This document shows positions 1-11,701 of a DNA stretch of 64,000 nucleotides, piece by piece. The DNA comes from Mucor mucedo. Taxonomy: Eukaryota > Mucoromycota > Mucoromycetes > Mucorales > Mucoraceae. The stretch spans positions 496,001 to 560,000 of the forward strand of contig NW_026252285.1 in NCBI RefSeq assembly GCF_025094135.1. Direction: 5' to 3'. The position numbers were made by a program, and so were the translations under genes. The notes under the pieces are model-generated. The model was not told the origin of the DNA, did no database searches, and saw nothing but the letters and a program-made list of their open reading frames with translations. The first letter of the stretch is position 1, and each line of letters opens with the position of its first letter.

Positions 1-646
1 CTCGAAATCCGAAAAAAAAAAGACTTACTTACCTGTCTTGGTCCTATTTTTGCAAAACCGAAATAAGAGAGGACGGTTTATATATACCTGTTAGAGATAA
101 TTGTCTAACTAATTGTAAGTTTTAAAACACTCCTTCGCGATAAAAAGCTTAGATACAGCTTGAAGCGTTTGTTCAACCATTTGCTACTCTCGATATTATA
201 TTTATTATAAAAGTTGATACAAACAATTAAAGAGGGTTTCTCTTCATTAGTCTTTTCTATTATTGATGTATACTTTTGATTATAAGCTGATTTTTTAAAA
301 AAGTGGACACACCTCTTTAAGGGCCTTTTGGCTTAGTTTTATAACAAAAGGAATAGACGATCGTAATATTTGTAAAAATTATGGAGGCATTAATCTAAGT
401 ACATGATACACGCTTGTTCTATTTTACATGAATATAATTGCATTAACCTTTTTTTGGAGTGAGAGATCCTATTCTTTGGGAATTTATGCGTCCTTTTCAT
501 TGGTTAGCGGGATATAGTCACAGAAAAATCACATTGAGCGGTGACGTTGGCAAACTGCAATAGAAAAAAAAAAAAAAAAAAAAAAAAACTTTACAACTCC
601 TGCTTTATTTCGTTTTTTAGTTTTTAACTCTTTTTTCTTCATAATC
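1..646. other. intergenic, 5' flank of the SNW gene
   Basis: AT-rich flank with no credible open frame. A run of about 27 A lies near 562-588, just upstream of the first coding exon, and may be part of the promoter or 5' leader. I see nothing else here. Confidence 0.5.
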
Positions 647-2658
647 ATGGCTTCACTTTCAAGGTAACATTTAACCTTTTTTTACCTTTCTTGCAACACA
701 ATAAAAAAGAATAACACAATTGTATATAGTCTTTTGCCAAAACCTCGTCAAACGTTGGCTTCAGCGCCTAGTTCAGCACCACAATTAGAAAAACAAATCA
801 ATCAAATCGTTGCCAAAAGTAGTCAGCATCGCATTCCACCTTATGGACAACGTAAAAACTTTCGACCACGACTTGCTGAGGATTTCGGAAACGGTGGTGC
901 ATACCCTGAAGTTCATATCGCTCAATACCCGCTTGGCATGGGTCGTAAAGATGGCAAATCCAGCAACGATAGTAAAGGTGGTGCTTTAACGCTTCAAGTA
1001 GATGCTGACGGTAATGTCAAATACGATGCTATTGCTCGTCAAGGTCATGGCGATGATCGAATCATTCACAGCTCATACAAGGACATGGTGCCGTTCCATG
1101 AACGTAAAGATGTCGATGTCGATAAGTTAGTTATGGATAGACCCGGTGAAGAAGAAGTACAAAGCGTGGCAGAAAAGACACGACTTGCCCTCGAGAAAAT
1201 TGTCAATGTCAAAATCAAGGCCTTACAACCCAAGAATGTGGGTCCACCTAATGGTAGTGGTACTAATAAGGATCCTACCTATATCCGTTATACACCTTCT
1301 CAGGGTCAAGTGGGCGAAGGGTTTAATTCGGGTGCTAAACAACGTATTATTCGTATGGTGGATGCCCCTAGTGATCCTATGGAACCCCCTAGCCATTTAC
1401 ATAAAAAGGTTCCCCGAGGTCCTCCATCACCTCCAGCTCCCGTCATGCATTCTCCTCCTCGTAAGTTGACTGCCAAAGAACAAGCTGAATGGGTTATTCC
1501 TCCTTGTGTCTCCAACTGGAAAAACACAAAGGGTTATACCATTCCTCTTGATAAACGTTTAGCTGCTGATGGTCGTGGTCTTCAAGAACTCACCATCAAT
1601 GATAATTTTGCCAAATTCTCGGAAGCCTTATACGCCGCAGATCGTCATGCTCGTGATGAAGTCAGACAAAGAAACCTGATGCAACAAAAATTAGCTCAAA
1701 AACAAAAGGAAGCAGAGGAAGAGAAATTGCGTCAACTCGCTCAAAAGGCCCGTGAAGAAAGAGCTGGATTCAAACCTTCCACCACCACAACTAATGCTCC
1801 TTCAGCATCAGAGATAAACACAAACAGACCTTCCGCTAGTTCACTTATGGCCGATTATGATTCCACAGATGAATCAGGATCAGATAAATCAGACAGCGAG
1901 GATGAATCGCCCGTGAGACGTGGAGCTGCAGAAGATGATGATGAGGATAAAGCAAGAGAGCGTGATCAATTAAGACATGATCGTCAAAAGCAAAGACAAA
2001 AGGAAATGCGTATGAGTAAAATGGGAACAGAAGCTAAGGCTAAGCACCTTGCTCGGTAAGTCTTTCTTGATATCAATATTTGCAGTGTACATATTCATTT
2101 TTTATTTTTATTTTTAGTGAGCAAGGTCGTGATATTTCTGAAAAGATTGCACTTGGTTTAGCTAAACCCACATTAAGTAAAGAAAGCATGTATGATGCAA
2201 GATTATTCAATCAATCTGAGGGTATTGGATCTGGATTCAAGGGCGATGATGGTAAATTTTACTTTTTTTTTATGTAAAAGCTTGTATCACTTACAAAAAA
2301 AATTATAGCTTATGCCGCATATGATAAACCCTTGTTCAACCAAACATCCACATCCATCTATAGATACAGAGGAGACAATAATGAATCTGAGGTATTGGGC
2401 AGTACTAACGCCGAAGACCTTGAAAGATCTATCAAATCAGAGAGATTTGGTTCTAGTCGAGGATTCCAAGGTACAGAAGGAGGCGAAAGCTCCACTGGCC
2501 CCGTTGAATTCGAAAGAGAGACTTTGGGTAAACCCGCAGCAAAGAGCACAGATAAAGATGTGTTTGGTTTAGATACTTTTTTGAACAAGGCAAAGAAAGG
2601 AAAGGGAAAGAGAGCCCGTGACGATGATGATAGTGACGACGATAGACACAAGAAGTAG
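647..2658 (+). CDS. PRP45: SNW/SKIP-family spliceosome protein (Prp45-like)
   Basis: Exons 647-663, 730-2055, 2118-2251 and 2309-2658 join in frame to 608 aa. The family acts in the activated spliceosome and as a transcription co-regulator in the nucleus. Seen in the sequence: the start MASLSSLLPKP, the PPYGxRKxxxPR block near residue 42, the AQYPLGMGRK block, the SNW signature (SNWKNTKGYTIPLDKRL) near residues 267-283 inside the SNW domain (about 190-350), a charged coiled-coil stretch, the conserved late block EQGRDISEKIALG, DARLFNQSEG, and a C-terminal FGLDTFLNKAK plus basic tail. Length is close to the human protein (536 aa), with a longer acidic Ser-rich insert near residues 360-410. The first coding exon is only 17 nt; without it the frame would have to begin at a TTG. 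The gene converges on ALG10 with 126 bp between stops. Confidence 0.95.
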
Positions 2659-2784
2659 AAACAATATGAAAATCCATTTTTTTTTTTTACAACTCACTCA
2701 TAATATAAACAACATCAAAAAAATCGTAAATAAACATTTTTCGCCTTATTTTTCGTATTTTTTTAAAAAAAGATGCGTTATTTA

Positions 2785-3092
2785 TCACCACATAAATCTC
2801 TGCGTGGCGTTGGGTTCATTGGGCCATGCAAATGGTTTGTATAGGAAGAGATAGATAGTGACTACATGAATGACAAGGTACAATGCTAATCCCAACAAAG
2901 TACGTGATATCTGTGTGGGAGGTGGAATATGTACCATAAAGAACAAGAAAGGGATAATAAAATAACGGAACTCAAGCAAAGGCGAAGGAACCAACGTCAA
3001 AACAAGCGCAAACGAATATCCCAACGATACCAAAAAGCTTGTGTGTTGTGCTACACAAAGAAAAATATTTAAACAAATGAAGTACGATACAT

Positions 3093-3127
<35 letters not shown>

Positions 3128-4584
3128 ACCAAAAGTTGAAAGATTCAAGATTCCGCTGACATAGTACACAGGAGTGAGTAAATAGCGCACTGTCCAGTGT
3201 CTCTTGTATATCCTTTTCCAGATATAAAAAGTGTAATGTCGATTATCACTTAATAAGAACGGGTGCTCGTAACTACAAGGAAACGTGTTAGTGTATCTTT
3301 TATAAAGAAGAAAAAATATACATACGTGTATCGATGAATTAAAGCAAGTGTGACCATAGCAGAGACAATACCAATCAAGGTTCTGTGTATTATTTAAGCA
3401 TTTTTAGTAATTTTCACCAAAATCCTTTTCTAAACACCTCCTTGCACAAAATAACCTTTTTTTTTTTTTTACCTTTTGATATTCAGCTGTAATAGGTTAG
3501 CCATGGCATGCATTGAAAGCGTCCATGGAGATGCAAAAAATGAGAGAAATGAGGTATAATAGAATAATTGTGGGAAATGGAGTCCTGCCATATGGTTTGA
3601 GCGATCACCTAATACAATACCACCATTCCATACAAGAAACCCCGCAAATGAGATAATCGCCACAAGAAATGTAGCGATATTAGGTAACACAATCATAAAG
3701 TGCTGGAGCGTATTCAACAAAAGACTGGTTATGCTTTTCATCACTTGAGCTGAGAGAGAAAAAAAATTGATTAATACGAAGGTGGTACAGAAACTCTTGT
3801 AGAACATTACCTGGATGAGTGATTGTGGAGCAACGAGGATTATATAACCCTTTCGCATCCTCCTTCTTCTTTGGGATGGCTGATAGAGTGTCAATAATGA
3901 CAACCATCATGAACAAACAGACCCAGATCACATTGGTCTGACGAAACGTCAATGAGATAAGACCCGCGATACCAGCCAAAAAATAATGCTTCTTTTTCAC
4001 CAAGAGATAACAAGACAGTACGAAGAAAGTGGATCCAGGATCTGTATAATACAAAAAGTTGAAAAAGAAGCTCACCGGAAACCATGACAACGACAAAGCG
4101 TATAGACTGGTTTGCCATGACGATGATGTTGTCTTGTTGGATAATGTGGATATCAACGAAACAAGCACAAAATATAATCCAATTGAGAATAGTATGTTTG
4201 TGAAACGTAAGGCATTTACAGTACAGAGATCAACATGGAATAGACTTCCAACGTATGCTATCACATTACTGATTAAATACCTATTTAAAAGGCACACACA
4301 TTTTGACACGTCAGTTATGTTTGTTTTTTAATCTCCCTTAAAAAAACTTACAGTCCAGGTGGGGTAGTTAATTTAGGGTCCCACGTCAAATAGTCGCCAC
4401 CGCAGTATTGTTGTGCCTGAGGTATATGAAATATCTCGTCCTAATATAGACAGCTTAGTCTTATGACACCACACACCTTTTTTTTTTTTTTTGTATTGCT
4501 GTTTACCATGTAAGGTTGAGGTACATGAGAGTTAACTAACTGACTTGTGAAAAGTAAGTTGGCGACATGAAGAATGAATGCCAT
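2785..4584 (-). CDS. ALG10: Dol-P-Glc alpha-1,2-glucosyltransferase ALG10
   Basis: Seven exons on the minus strand (4584-4507, 4440-4352, 4280-3811, 3749-3473, 3382-3326, 3272-3130, 3050-2785) join to 459 aa. ALG10/DIE2 is a multi-span ER membrane enzyme that adds the last glucose to the lipid-linked oligosaccharide for N-glycosylation. Family blocks seen in order: PQPYMDEIFHIPQAQQYC near residue 23, WDPKLTTPPGLY, FFFNFLYYTDPGS, FRQTNVIWV, GGIVLGDRSNH followed by HFPQLFYY, YEHPFLLSDNRHYTFYIWKR, LLEFRYFIIP and the C-terminal WPN...QRFMW. Length matches the human enzyme (473 aa). Intron 6 (3051-3129) contains a run of 31 A. The start is 372 bp from the divergent KH-protein gene. Confidence 0.95.
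3095..3125. repeat. poly(A) run of 31 in ALG10 intron 6
   Basis: Uninterrupted A on the plus strand, hence a T run on the coding strand inside the intron at 3051-3129. It sits just downstream of the 5' splice site. Confidence 0.9.
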
Positions 4585-4956
4585 GCTTTAAAATATTGAA
4601 TGTACACAAATAATAAAAAAAAAGGGGGTTGGGGGAACGTTTCTATTTATTATTTTTACACCAGTTGGTGTATTTTGAAAGCCAAAATCTGATTGACCTT
4701 AATTTATGGACACGTTACAAAAAAATGTAAGTTTACCATTGGCTAGAAAATAAAATACAAAGGGCGACTTAAAAAAAAAAAAACTTTACACAAATAATAA
4801 ACTCTGTTTTTTCGTGAATATTTTCCATAACTCTTTTTCTTTGAACACTACAAAAAAAAATACATAGATTTAGAAATTAATAAAAAATAATAATAATCTA
4901 TCAAATAACGGTTCTCTTCTCTTTCTAAAAACAAAACGGTACAACTCTTTCTCATC
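4585..4956. promoter_or_regulatory. divergent promoter region ALG10 / KH protein
   Basis: The 372 bp between two opposite start codons. AT-rich, with A/T runs at about 4770-4783 and 4852-4861 and CT-rich patches just before the ATG at 4957. No specific binding site can be named with confidence. Confidence 0.5.
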
Positions 4957-7904
4957 ATGACTTCAAACGATTCTTTGGACACTTTGCCCCCTTCTGCTCA
5001 ATTAGCACTTCTTCACGCTCAAGCTGCCAAGCCCTCTTCTAATAACAATAACGTGGTTGAGGAAGACCCCTTTGTTCCTTCTGCTGATGACCCAGTTGTT
5101 GTTATGGATAACTCTACTTATGAACCTTTGATTGCTGGTGATTTCCCCACACCTATCGGTAAGCCTATGGCCGTCCCTGTAAAGAGAGAAATCATCACCA
5201 AGAAGAACTTGGACTTGAACTCTGAATCTGCTTTCCCTTCTCTCTCTGCTTCTCCTCGTACCCCCGTTGCCTCTGCCTGGTCTGCCTCTTCTCGTGTCAA
5301 GGCCCCTCAAACCGCCAACACCACACGCACTAGACCCATGGCTCCTGCTTCCGGTGGAAAAAAGGCTTCTTCCGCTACTCAAGTCACCGACGTGTTGGAG
5401 TTGCCTGCCAACCAACAAATCGCCAACTTGAACAGTAAACCCCTTGGTTTCAAGTCTTCTGCTGATGTCATTCAACAAGTCATCAATAAGACTGGTACCA
5501 ACATTATTGCTTCTACCAACCGTTCTGGCATCACCACTTTCCTCATCCAAGGTGCCCCTGCTGAAGTTGCCAGAGCCAAGAGAGATTTGGTTGCTGGTCT
5601 TGTCATCAAGGTAAGTTTTTTATTTAAAAAGATGATGATGATGATTAACCCCCATCCTTCCCATTGGTTATAGCGTACTGTTGAAATTGCTGTTCCTTCT
5701 TCTACCCGTCGTTTCATTATTGGTGCCAAGGGTGCTACTCTCAAGCAAATTGAGACCAAGTCCAACACGCGTGTGAACTTTCCTCGCAAGGACGATGAAG
5801 ATTTTGGTTTCAATGAGGAAAACCCTGATGAGTTGGTCATTGTGACCATTATGGGTGATGCTACTGGTATCAGAATTGCCAAGGAAGAAATTGAAAAGAT
5901 TGTTGGTGAAAAGGTAAAAAAGAAAGAGAGATAGTTTAAACGAAAAAGAGAGAGAGAACGCTGTGTTTTTGCTAAATGAAATATTTCCTTAATGTATAGA
6001 CTGCCAAGCAAACTATCAAGGTAGATCATCTTGACAGCAAGTACTATCTCTTCCTTGCCGGTCCTCACAATAGCAACATCAAGCAAATTGAAGAAGAATT
6101 TGATGTCAAGATCCAAATTCCTGCCATTGTTGTTGATAGTGCTCTTAACCGTGACACCTCCATTTCCATCTCGGGTGACAAAGAAAAGGTTCAATTGGCC
6201 AAGTCCGCCTTGGAAAAGAGTTATGCCGACATTGAAAAATTGAGTCGTACTGTTGGTCTCAGTATCCCCAAGCGTCAACACAAGTATCTCTTTGGTAAGC
6301 ACGGTGAGGTCCTCAAGGAAATCTATCATGGTTCTGGTTGTACTGTCGAGCTTCCTTCCTCTGAGGAATCCTCTGAAAATATCTCCATCCGTGGTCCTGA
6401 TGCTAAATTGGTGGATGGCTTAACCTTTGTCATGGGTAAGGTCCGTGCTGTTCAAGTCAGTGTTCTTGATTTATCTGAAAGCTACAAGTCCTCTGGTAAG
6501 GAAGCTTTAAAGTATGCTCGTTTTGCTCTTAAGTATCTCTTGAGCAAGAACAGCATCAAGAAGATTGAAAATGATCACAACGTTCAAGTTGGTGTCCCTA
6601 CCGCTCAAGAACTTCACAAGACTGTGCATCTTGAAGTTGTTAGCACTGTGGAGAAGGATGCTGCTGGAGCTCAATTAGCTATTTCCAGCATCTTGCGTGA
6701 ATTGACTCCTCAAGTCTTTGGTACTGTCGATATTGAACCTTACCTTCACCAACATATCAAGACTGCTCACCGTGCTGCTCTTGAACGTATCCAAACCACC
6801 AACAACGTCAAGGTTATCTTTTCTGATGAAAAGGAAAACAATGCTACCGTCTTACTTGTCTTTGAAGGCGAGGATAAGTCTGCTGCCAAGGCCTCTCTTG
6901 AAGCCGCTTCTGCCGATTTGAAGAAGATTGCTTCCGAATCATCTGATTTTATTTCCAAGAAGATTTCTATTCCTGCCAAGTTCCATGATTTGATCCGTGG
7001 TCCCAAGGGTACTACCTTGAACGCCATTTTGGGTCCCCATGCTGAAGCCACTGTTCTCTTTGGTACTTCTTCCAAGGACACTGTAGAGATTCGTGGTCTT
7101 AGCAAGGATGTGACTCAAGTAGTTGCTCAAATTCAAAAGGCACATGAGGCTGTCCAATCTGAAGATTTCGCCAAGTCCTATACTGCCGAATTCTTTATCC
7201 CTGCCAACTTTTCTGCCCATATCATTGGTAAGGCTGGTATCCATATCAACAAGCTTAAGGATGATCTTGGTGTCAAGATCGATATCGGCGAGAACAAGAA
7301 TGGTGAAGAAGAAAAGGTTGTTGTCAGCAAGAACAAGAAGAATGCTGCCTCTGCTGCTCCTGTCAAGGTTGTAATTCAAGGTATCCGCTTGAATGTGGAA
7401 GCCGCTAAAGAACGTGTGTTGTCTCAAATCACCAATTTAGCTGATCAAGTCACACTCTCTCTCAAGGTACCCAAGGAATTCCATCGTTTCTTGATTGGAC
7501 CCAGTGGTCGTTATGTCAAGAAGCTTGAAGACAAGTACAACGTCTTTATTAAGTTCCCCAAGACCAACCGTGGTGATGAAAGTCCTACTTCTTCCCCTAT
7601 TCCCAGCAACCCTGATGAGATTACTGTACGTGGTGGTAAGAAGGATTGTCAATCAGCCAAGGAAGAATTGATGGAACTCTATGAGTATGAAAAGGAGGAA
7701 CAAGAAAAGAGAAAGGAAAGAGACATCAAGCAAAAGGAGTACGAAGAAAAGCGTGCTATTGAAAATAAGAGAAGAGCTGAAGAGAGAGCTGCTAGAGATG
7801 CTAGAGATGCTGCCAAGGAAGCTGCTAGAGAAGCCAAGAAGGCTGAGAAGGAAGCTGCTGCTGCTGCCACCGCTGCTGCTGCTGCTAATGCCACCAAGGA
7901 ATAA
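4957..7904 (+). CDS. SCP160: multi-KH RNA-binding protein, vigilin/Scp160 type
   Basis: Exons 4957-5610, 5674-5913 and 6000-7904 join to 932 aa. Vigilin-family proteins bind mRNA and polysomes, often at the ER. About nine KH-like units can be traced. Clear GxxG-type loops are IGAKGATL in exon 2, FGKHGEVL, RGPKGTTL, IGKAGIHI and IGPSGRYV; other units (KPLGFKSS, AGPHNSNI, and two in the middle) have degenerate loops, as is common in this family. The N-terminal about 130 residues are low complexity. The C-terminus is a long charged helix of KE, RD and A repeats, ending Ala-rich. Codon use is strongly biased to GGT, AAG and ATC, as expected of a highly expressed gene. Yeast Scp160 (1222 aa) is longer, so this is a shorter member. 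Confidence 0.93.
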
Positions 7905-8167
7905 ATCCCATCCATATCCCAAACACACACACACACACATCATTGACAAACTGAAATTTTTAACATATATCTTTACACCCTCACATCCTTTTTGTATTTA
8001 GAAAAAAAAATAAACAATTTTTTTTTACTTTAAAGTGACATGTCACACAGGCTTTTTATGATGTTATGCGGGGAATTCCTACTTAGTCATCATTTATAGT
8101 GTGTAAATTTAAAAAAAGAATTTTTTTCCCCACACATACTTTTTGTTTCTCTTTACTCATCTCAGAA

Positions 8168-9193
8168 ATGAATGTTCAATCTCTCTTTAGTGTCCAAGGC
8201 AAGGTCGTGCTTGTCACTGGTGGTTCTCGCGGTATTGGCGAAATGATTGCAACCGTACATATAAAACAGTCAAAAAAAAATTAAAATTTTAATCACAACT
8301 AACACGATAAAAAAAAAGGGTTTTGTTCAAGGTGGTGCTATTGTCTACATCAGTAGTCGTTCAGCCAAAGCCTGTGACGAAGTTGCTGCTAAATTAAATG
8401 CATTGGGTCCTGGTAAATGTATTGCTGTGCCTGCTGATTTACAAAGCGTAGATGATATCAAGAAACTCGTTGCTGAATTGACCAAGCGTGAAACTCGTGC
8501 GTACAACATTAAGCCATTTATAATATGATGACGCATACTGATAACTCTCTCTTAGATTTGGATGTGCTTGTCAATAATGCGGGCGCTACTTGGGGTGCTC
8601 CTTTAGATACTTACCCCGATGAAGCATTCCAAAAGGTCATGAATTTAAACGTCACTCGTATCTTCACCTTGACCCAAGCGTAAGATTATTAAATAAGGGG
8701 GGTTTGAAAAGAGAAACTAATCCACTCTTCATAGATGTCTTCCTCTTTTGAGAGCCAATGCTACTAAAGATATCCCCTCTCGTGTGATCAATATTGGCTC
8801 GATTAACGGCGAAACGGTACGTACATACAAAAATATACAGAATAAGAAAACTAATAACAGGGAAAAAAACAGCCTCCTGGTTTAGAGACATATGCTTATT
8901 CTGCATCCAAGGCAGCAGTTCATCACTTGACTCGTCACTTGGCTGGTAAAATGGGCCAACAACATATTCTGGTCAATGCGATTGCACCTGGTTCGTTCCC
9001 TAGCAAGATGATGGCAGCTACTTTAAAAAGCCATGGCGACTCCATTATTAGTGGTGTTCCCGTAGGTCGTGTGGGCACACCCGAAGATATTGCAGGTACT
9101 TGTATTTACCTCGCTTCTCGTGCTGGACAATATACTGTGGGTGCTGTCATTGTAGTAGACGGTGGAGCTCTTCAAAGCAGTTCTCGCTTATAA
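8168..9193 (+). CDS. short-chain dehydrogenase/reductase (RhlG/FabG-like)
   Basis: Five exons (8168-8254, 8319-8496, 8556-8679, 8735-8816, 8873-9193) join to 263 aa. Classical SDR fold: cofactor loop TGGSRGIG at residues 17-24, NNAG at 95-98, catalytic Ser152 (NIGSING) and YSASK with Tyr166 and Lys170, then the NAIAPG motif and the C-terminal VVDGGA. The Arg after the Gly-rich loop suggests NADP(H). The sequence resembles the beta-ketoacyl reductase/RhlG-like group of SDRs, but substrate cannot be read from sequence. No targeting peptide or membrane span is seen. It converges with the next gene, 126 bp between stops. Confidence 0.93.
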
Positions 9194-9319
9194 TAAGTAA
9201 ATAAATAAATAAAATATGGGCGCAGTACAAAATTTAAAAATAAAAGAGACTCTTTTTTTTTTATTGCTATTATGTACAAGAAAGAAAAAAAAAAAGATGT
9301 GTTGATTATGATTGATATT

Positions 9320-10111
9320 TTATGTACTAATCTTTTTACGAGGTGGTAGATGAATGTCTTGTTCGTCTTGTCGACTACGTTTTTGTGGTATAATCGTGAC
9401 CCAATTGGGATCCTGTTGCTGTTTATTTACAAGGACTACAACTAGTTCATCCTCTTCAGATTCCGATTCGTCTTCATCATAATTGATATGAGATAATAAG
9501 ACACTGGCAGAAATAGGCTCGAGAATCTTATCCTCCTTGAGCCATGACCAATCACCCACATCGATGTCTTCAAAGGAGGTAGTGGGTATAGCAGTGCTAC
9601 TACTACTACTGCTGCTGCTGATGATGTTGCTGTTGCTGCTGCTAGTGTTGTTGTTTATAATGGCGGTGTTGTTGTTGGTAATGGTGGTGTTATTGCTGCT
9701 ACTGGCAGTAAATAAAGGTGAAGATTCAAAGTCAATAATGCCTGTATCTAATAAAGTATTTGGATCAAGTAGAGCAGAAGGTACGAGATCTACATGATTC
9801 ATGTTACTATTATTGTCATTACAGGTGAACCACCAATCATCCCACTGTTCTTGTTGTTGGTGGTCAAATCGAATGCTTTCTGCTTCGGCCATCAACACCC
9901 TATTTTGCTCAAGTTGAGCCATTTCCAGCGTTCTATTTTGAGGAATCGCATGAATATCTTTATTCTCTCTTTTTGTATGTAATCATCTTTACCTGGATGC
10001 TAAAATGACCCTTCTTAGGGGAAGTTCACGTCGAGCACGATGTCCCAAATTAATTTTATTAGGGCTGGCTTGTATAATACGTTCAATCAAATGATATTCT
10101 TCTGTGTCCAT
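9320..10111 (-). CDS. unrecognised acidic Asn/Ser-rich protein, possible regulator
   Basis: Two exons (10111-9993 and 9932-9320) with a 60-nt GT-AG intron give 243 aa. I do not recognise the family. The N-terminal about 70 residues look folded and helical, with a basic patch (GHRARRELPLRR near residue 24), then a helix ending near SIRFDH. The middle is acidic and full of Ser and Asn runs encoded by trinucleotide repeats around 9595-9705. A WSWLKEDK patch follows, then an acidic run (DEDESESEEDE) and a basic tail (PPRKKI) that could be a nuclear signal. Acidic patches plus a basic end fit a transcription regulator, but this is inference. The intron is supported because exon 1 would otherwise stop at once and the joined frame is open. 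Confidence 0.7.
9595..9705. repeat. trinucleotide-rich low-complexity tract
   Basis: Imperfect CTA/CTG/TTG-type triplet repeats that encode Ser and Asn runs on the minus strand inside the gene at 9320-10111. Likely variable in length between strains. Confidence 0.7.
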
Positions 10112-10351
10112 CTGGTTTTATTTTTATTATGATTATAATTATACACACAAACAATTACACACACTCTCACTCTTCTCCACAAAAAAAAAAAAAAAAAAAA
10201 TTAAAAAAAAAAAGAAAGAGGAGGAAGGGAGGGGAAATAAAATTGAAAGGAAAGAAAAAGAAAAAAAGTTGTCGGTATTTCAATAGTTTTTGTCGTGTGA
10301 TGTGCGAGCTATTTCGGAGTTTCAAGAAAGCACAGGCCAGCCAATAAATGA

Positions 10352-11631
10352 CTATAAGGCTATCACTTTACTTTCTGAATTGACGGCAGTTGCCATCCCT
10401 ACTCTCTTTTGACCCAAATCAAATACAAAGAAAGCGGATCGTAAAAGGCTATCACCTAGCACCAAACTGTTCTTCTTATCAAAGTTGTAAGTGATACCAA
10501 AGGCACAATGTTGATCGTCAAAGGGTAAGATTAAATCTGCCAGATCAATTGATAGTTGTGCGCCTTTAAAATCCAACAAGATCTTTTTGTGGCTCGTTTT
10601 CAATTCACATTTCACCAAATAAAGTTCATTTTGAAGATCAAATGTCAACTTTTCTTGTGTTACATCGGACACAATACGATCGACCAATGTCTTTGTCAGG
10701 TACGAGAGTGTCGTGCCTGTATCCAAAATCACGTTGGACTTGACTTGTTCTTTTGTGCCATTCTCCACACCGATAGATTCCAATTGTACAGACCAGAAAG
10801 TATAATCTAATTCCTGTGTCTTTGGGTTTGTATTCTTTTCTACAGGTACATAGGAAATCTCTCCTTTGTACCGTGTCTCATCCACACCACCAATCGTCAA
10901 TTCACTGCTCCACCCATCTCCGATATTCAATGAAATACAAAAAACCGGATTTGAAATCATGTTTTCTTGTGCTAGTTGAAACACAAATGGATTATAGGCT
11001 TCTACCGTATCACTGTTGGCGGTCAATGCGGGAAATCCCAAACCCAAAATGCCATTGGAGGTCATTTTCACACCTTGAGTGATAATATCTTTGGCTGACT
11101 TGGTTAAGCCGAATGTCTGTGAGATGCTTAATTTGGATGTAGGTGATAAACTGATTTTATCCTTGGCATATTCCCCATGGATACTGCCCTGACCGTAGGT
11201 TAATGCAAAAGATAAATTCATGCTTTGAAATGTACTACTCTTAGACGAATCAAATCGGGCATAAGGGCATTCATTTGAAGCACAAGAAGACCAAGGCACC
11301 CAGGTATCTGCACTAATTTAAAAGGTATGACGTTATTTTAATTATCTTTCAATAGTCTACTTTTTTTTTGCTAGTGTATTTTTAAATATATATTTTACCT
11401 TCCGGTGTCAACAGAGACTTGAAATTCTTGTGGGGGTGTACCGATGTAGATCTTGGTGAGATATTCGGTTCGATCGGCATTGTACAATTTGTAACCTTCC
11501 GAGCCTGCTCGTTTGGTTAAATGTGTGTGTCGGGTGAGAGGCAATCGGATAAAGTCATTGTTAGGTATGACGTAGGCAACTGCGGTCGATAACAGTAGTA
11601 GGGATGAATAAGATACAATGATCGAAACCAT
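10352..11631 (-). CDS. secreted aspartic protease 1 of tandem cluster
   Basis: Exons 11631-11399 and 11312-10352 join to 397 aa. A1-family pepsin-like protease. Signal peptide about residues 1-20, short propeptide with a Kex2-type KR at 40-41, then the IYIGTPPQ strand. First catalytic motif is DTGS with Asp75 (DTGSADTW); second is ILDTGTTLSYL with Asp275. Flap-region Tyr lies in LTYGQGS, and GILGLGFP and FGIT-type blocks are present. The intron splits the Ser codon of the first DTGS. The C-terminus ends shortly after the last beta strand (GMATAV) with no hydrophobic tail, so this paralogue is probably released. A TATA-like box lies about 63 bp upstream. Substrate specificity is not readable. 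Confidence 0.95.
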
Positions 11632-11693
11632 TTCACCAAAAAAAAAAAAGATGCTAGGAGTAATTAAAAGAAATAAAAAAAAAGGTAGATGTA

Positions 11694-11701
11694 TTTATAT
11701 A
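11694..11701 (-). promoter_or_regulatory. TATA-like box of aspartic protease 1
   Basis: Reads TATATAAA on the coding (minus) strand, about 63 bp before the start codon at 11631. Confidence 0.5.

Noticed and set aside
9538..9797. Leu-rich 86-aa frame on the plus strand
   Set aside because: It is the antisense shadow of the Ser/Asn repeats in the gene on the minus strand.
9969..9992. 24-nt intron option in the acidic protein gene
   Set aside because: Too short for a fungal spliceosomal intron; the 60-nt option (9933-9992) is also in frame.
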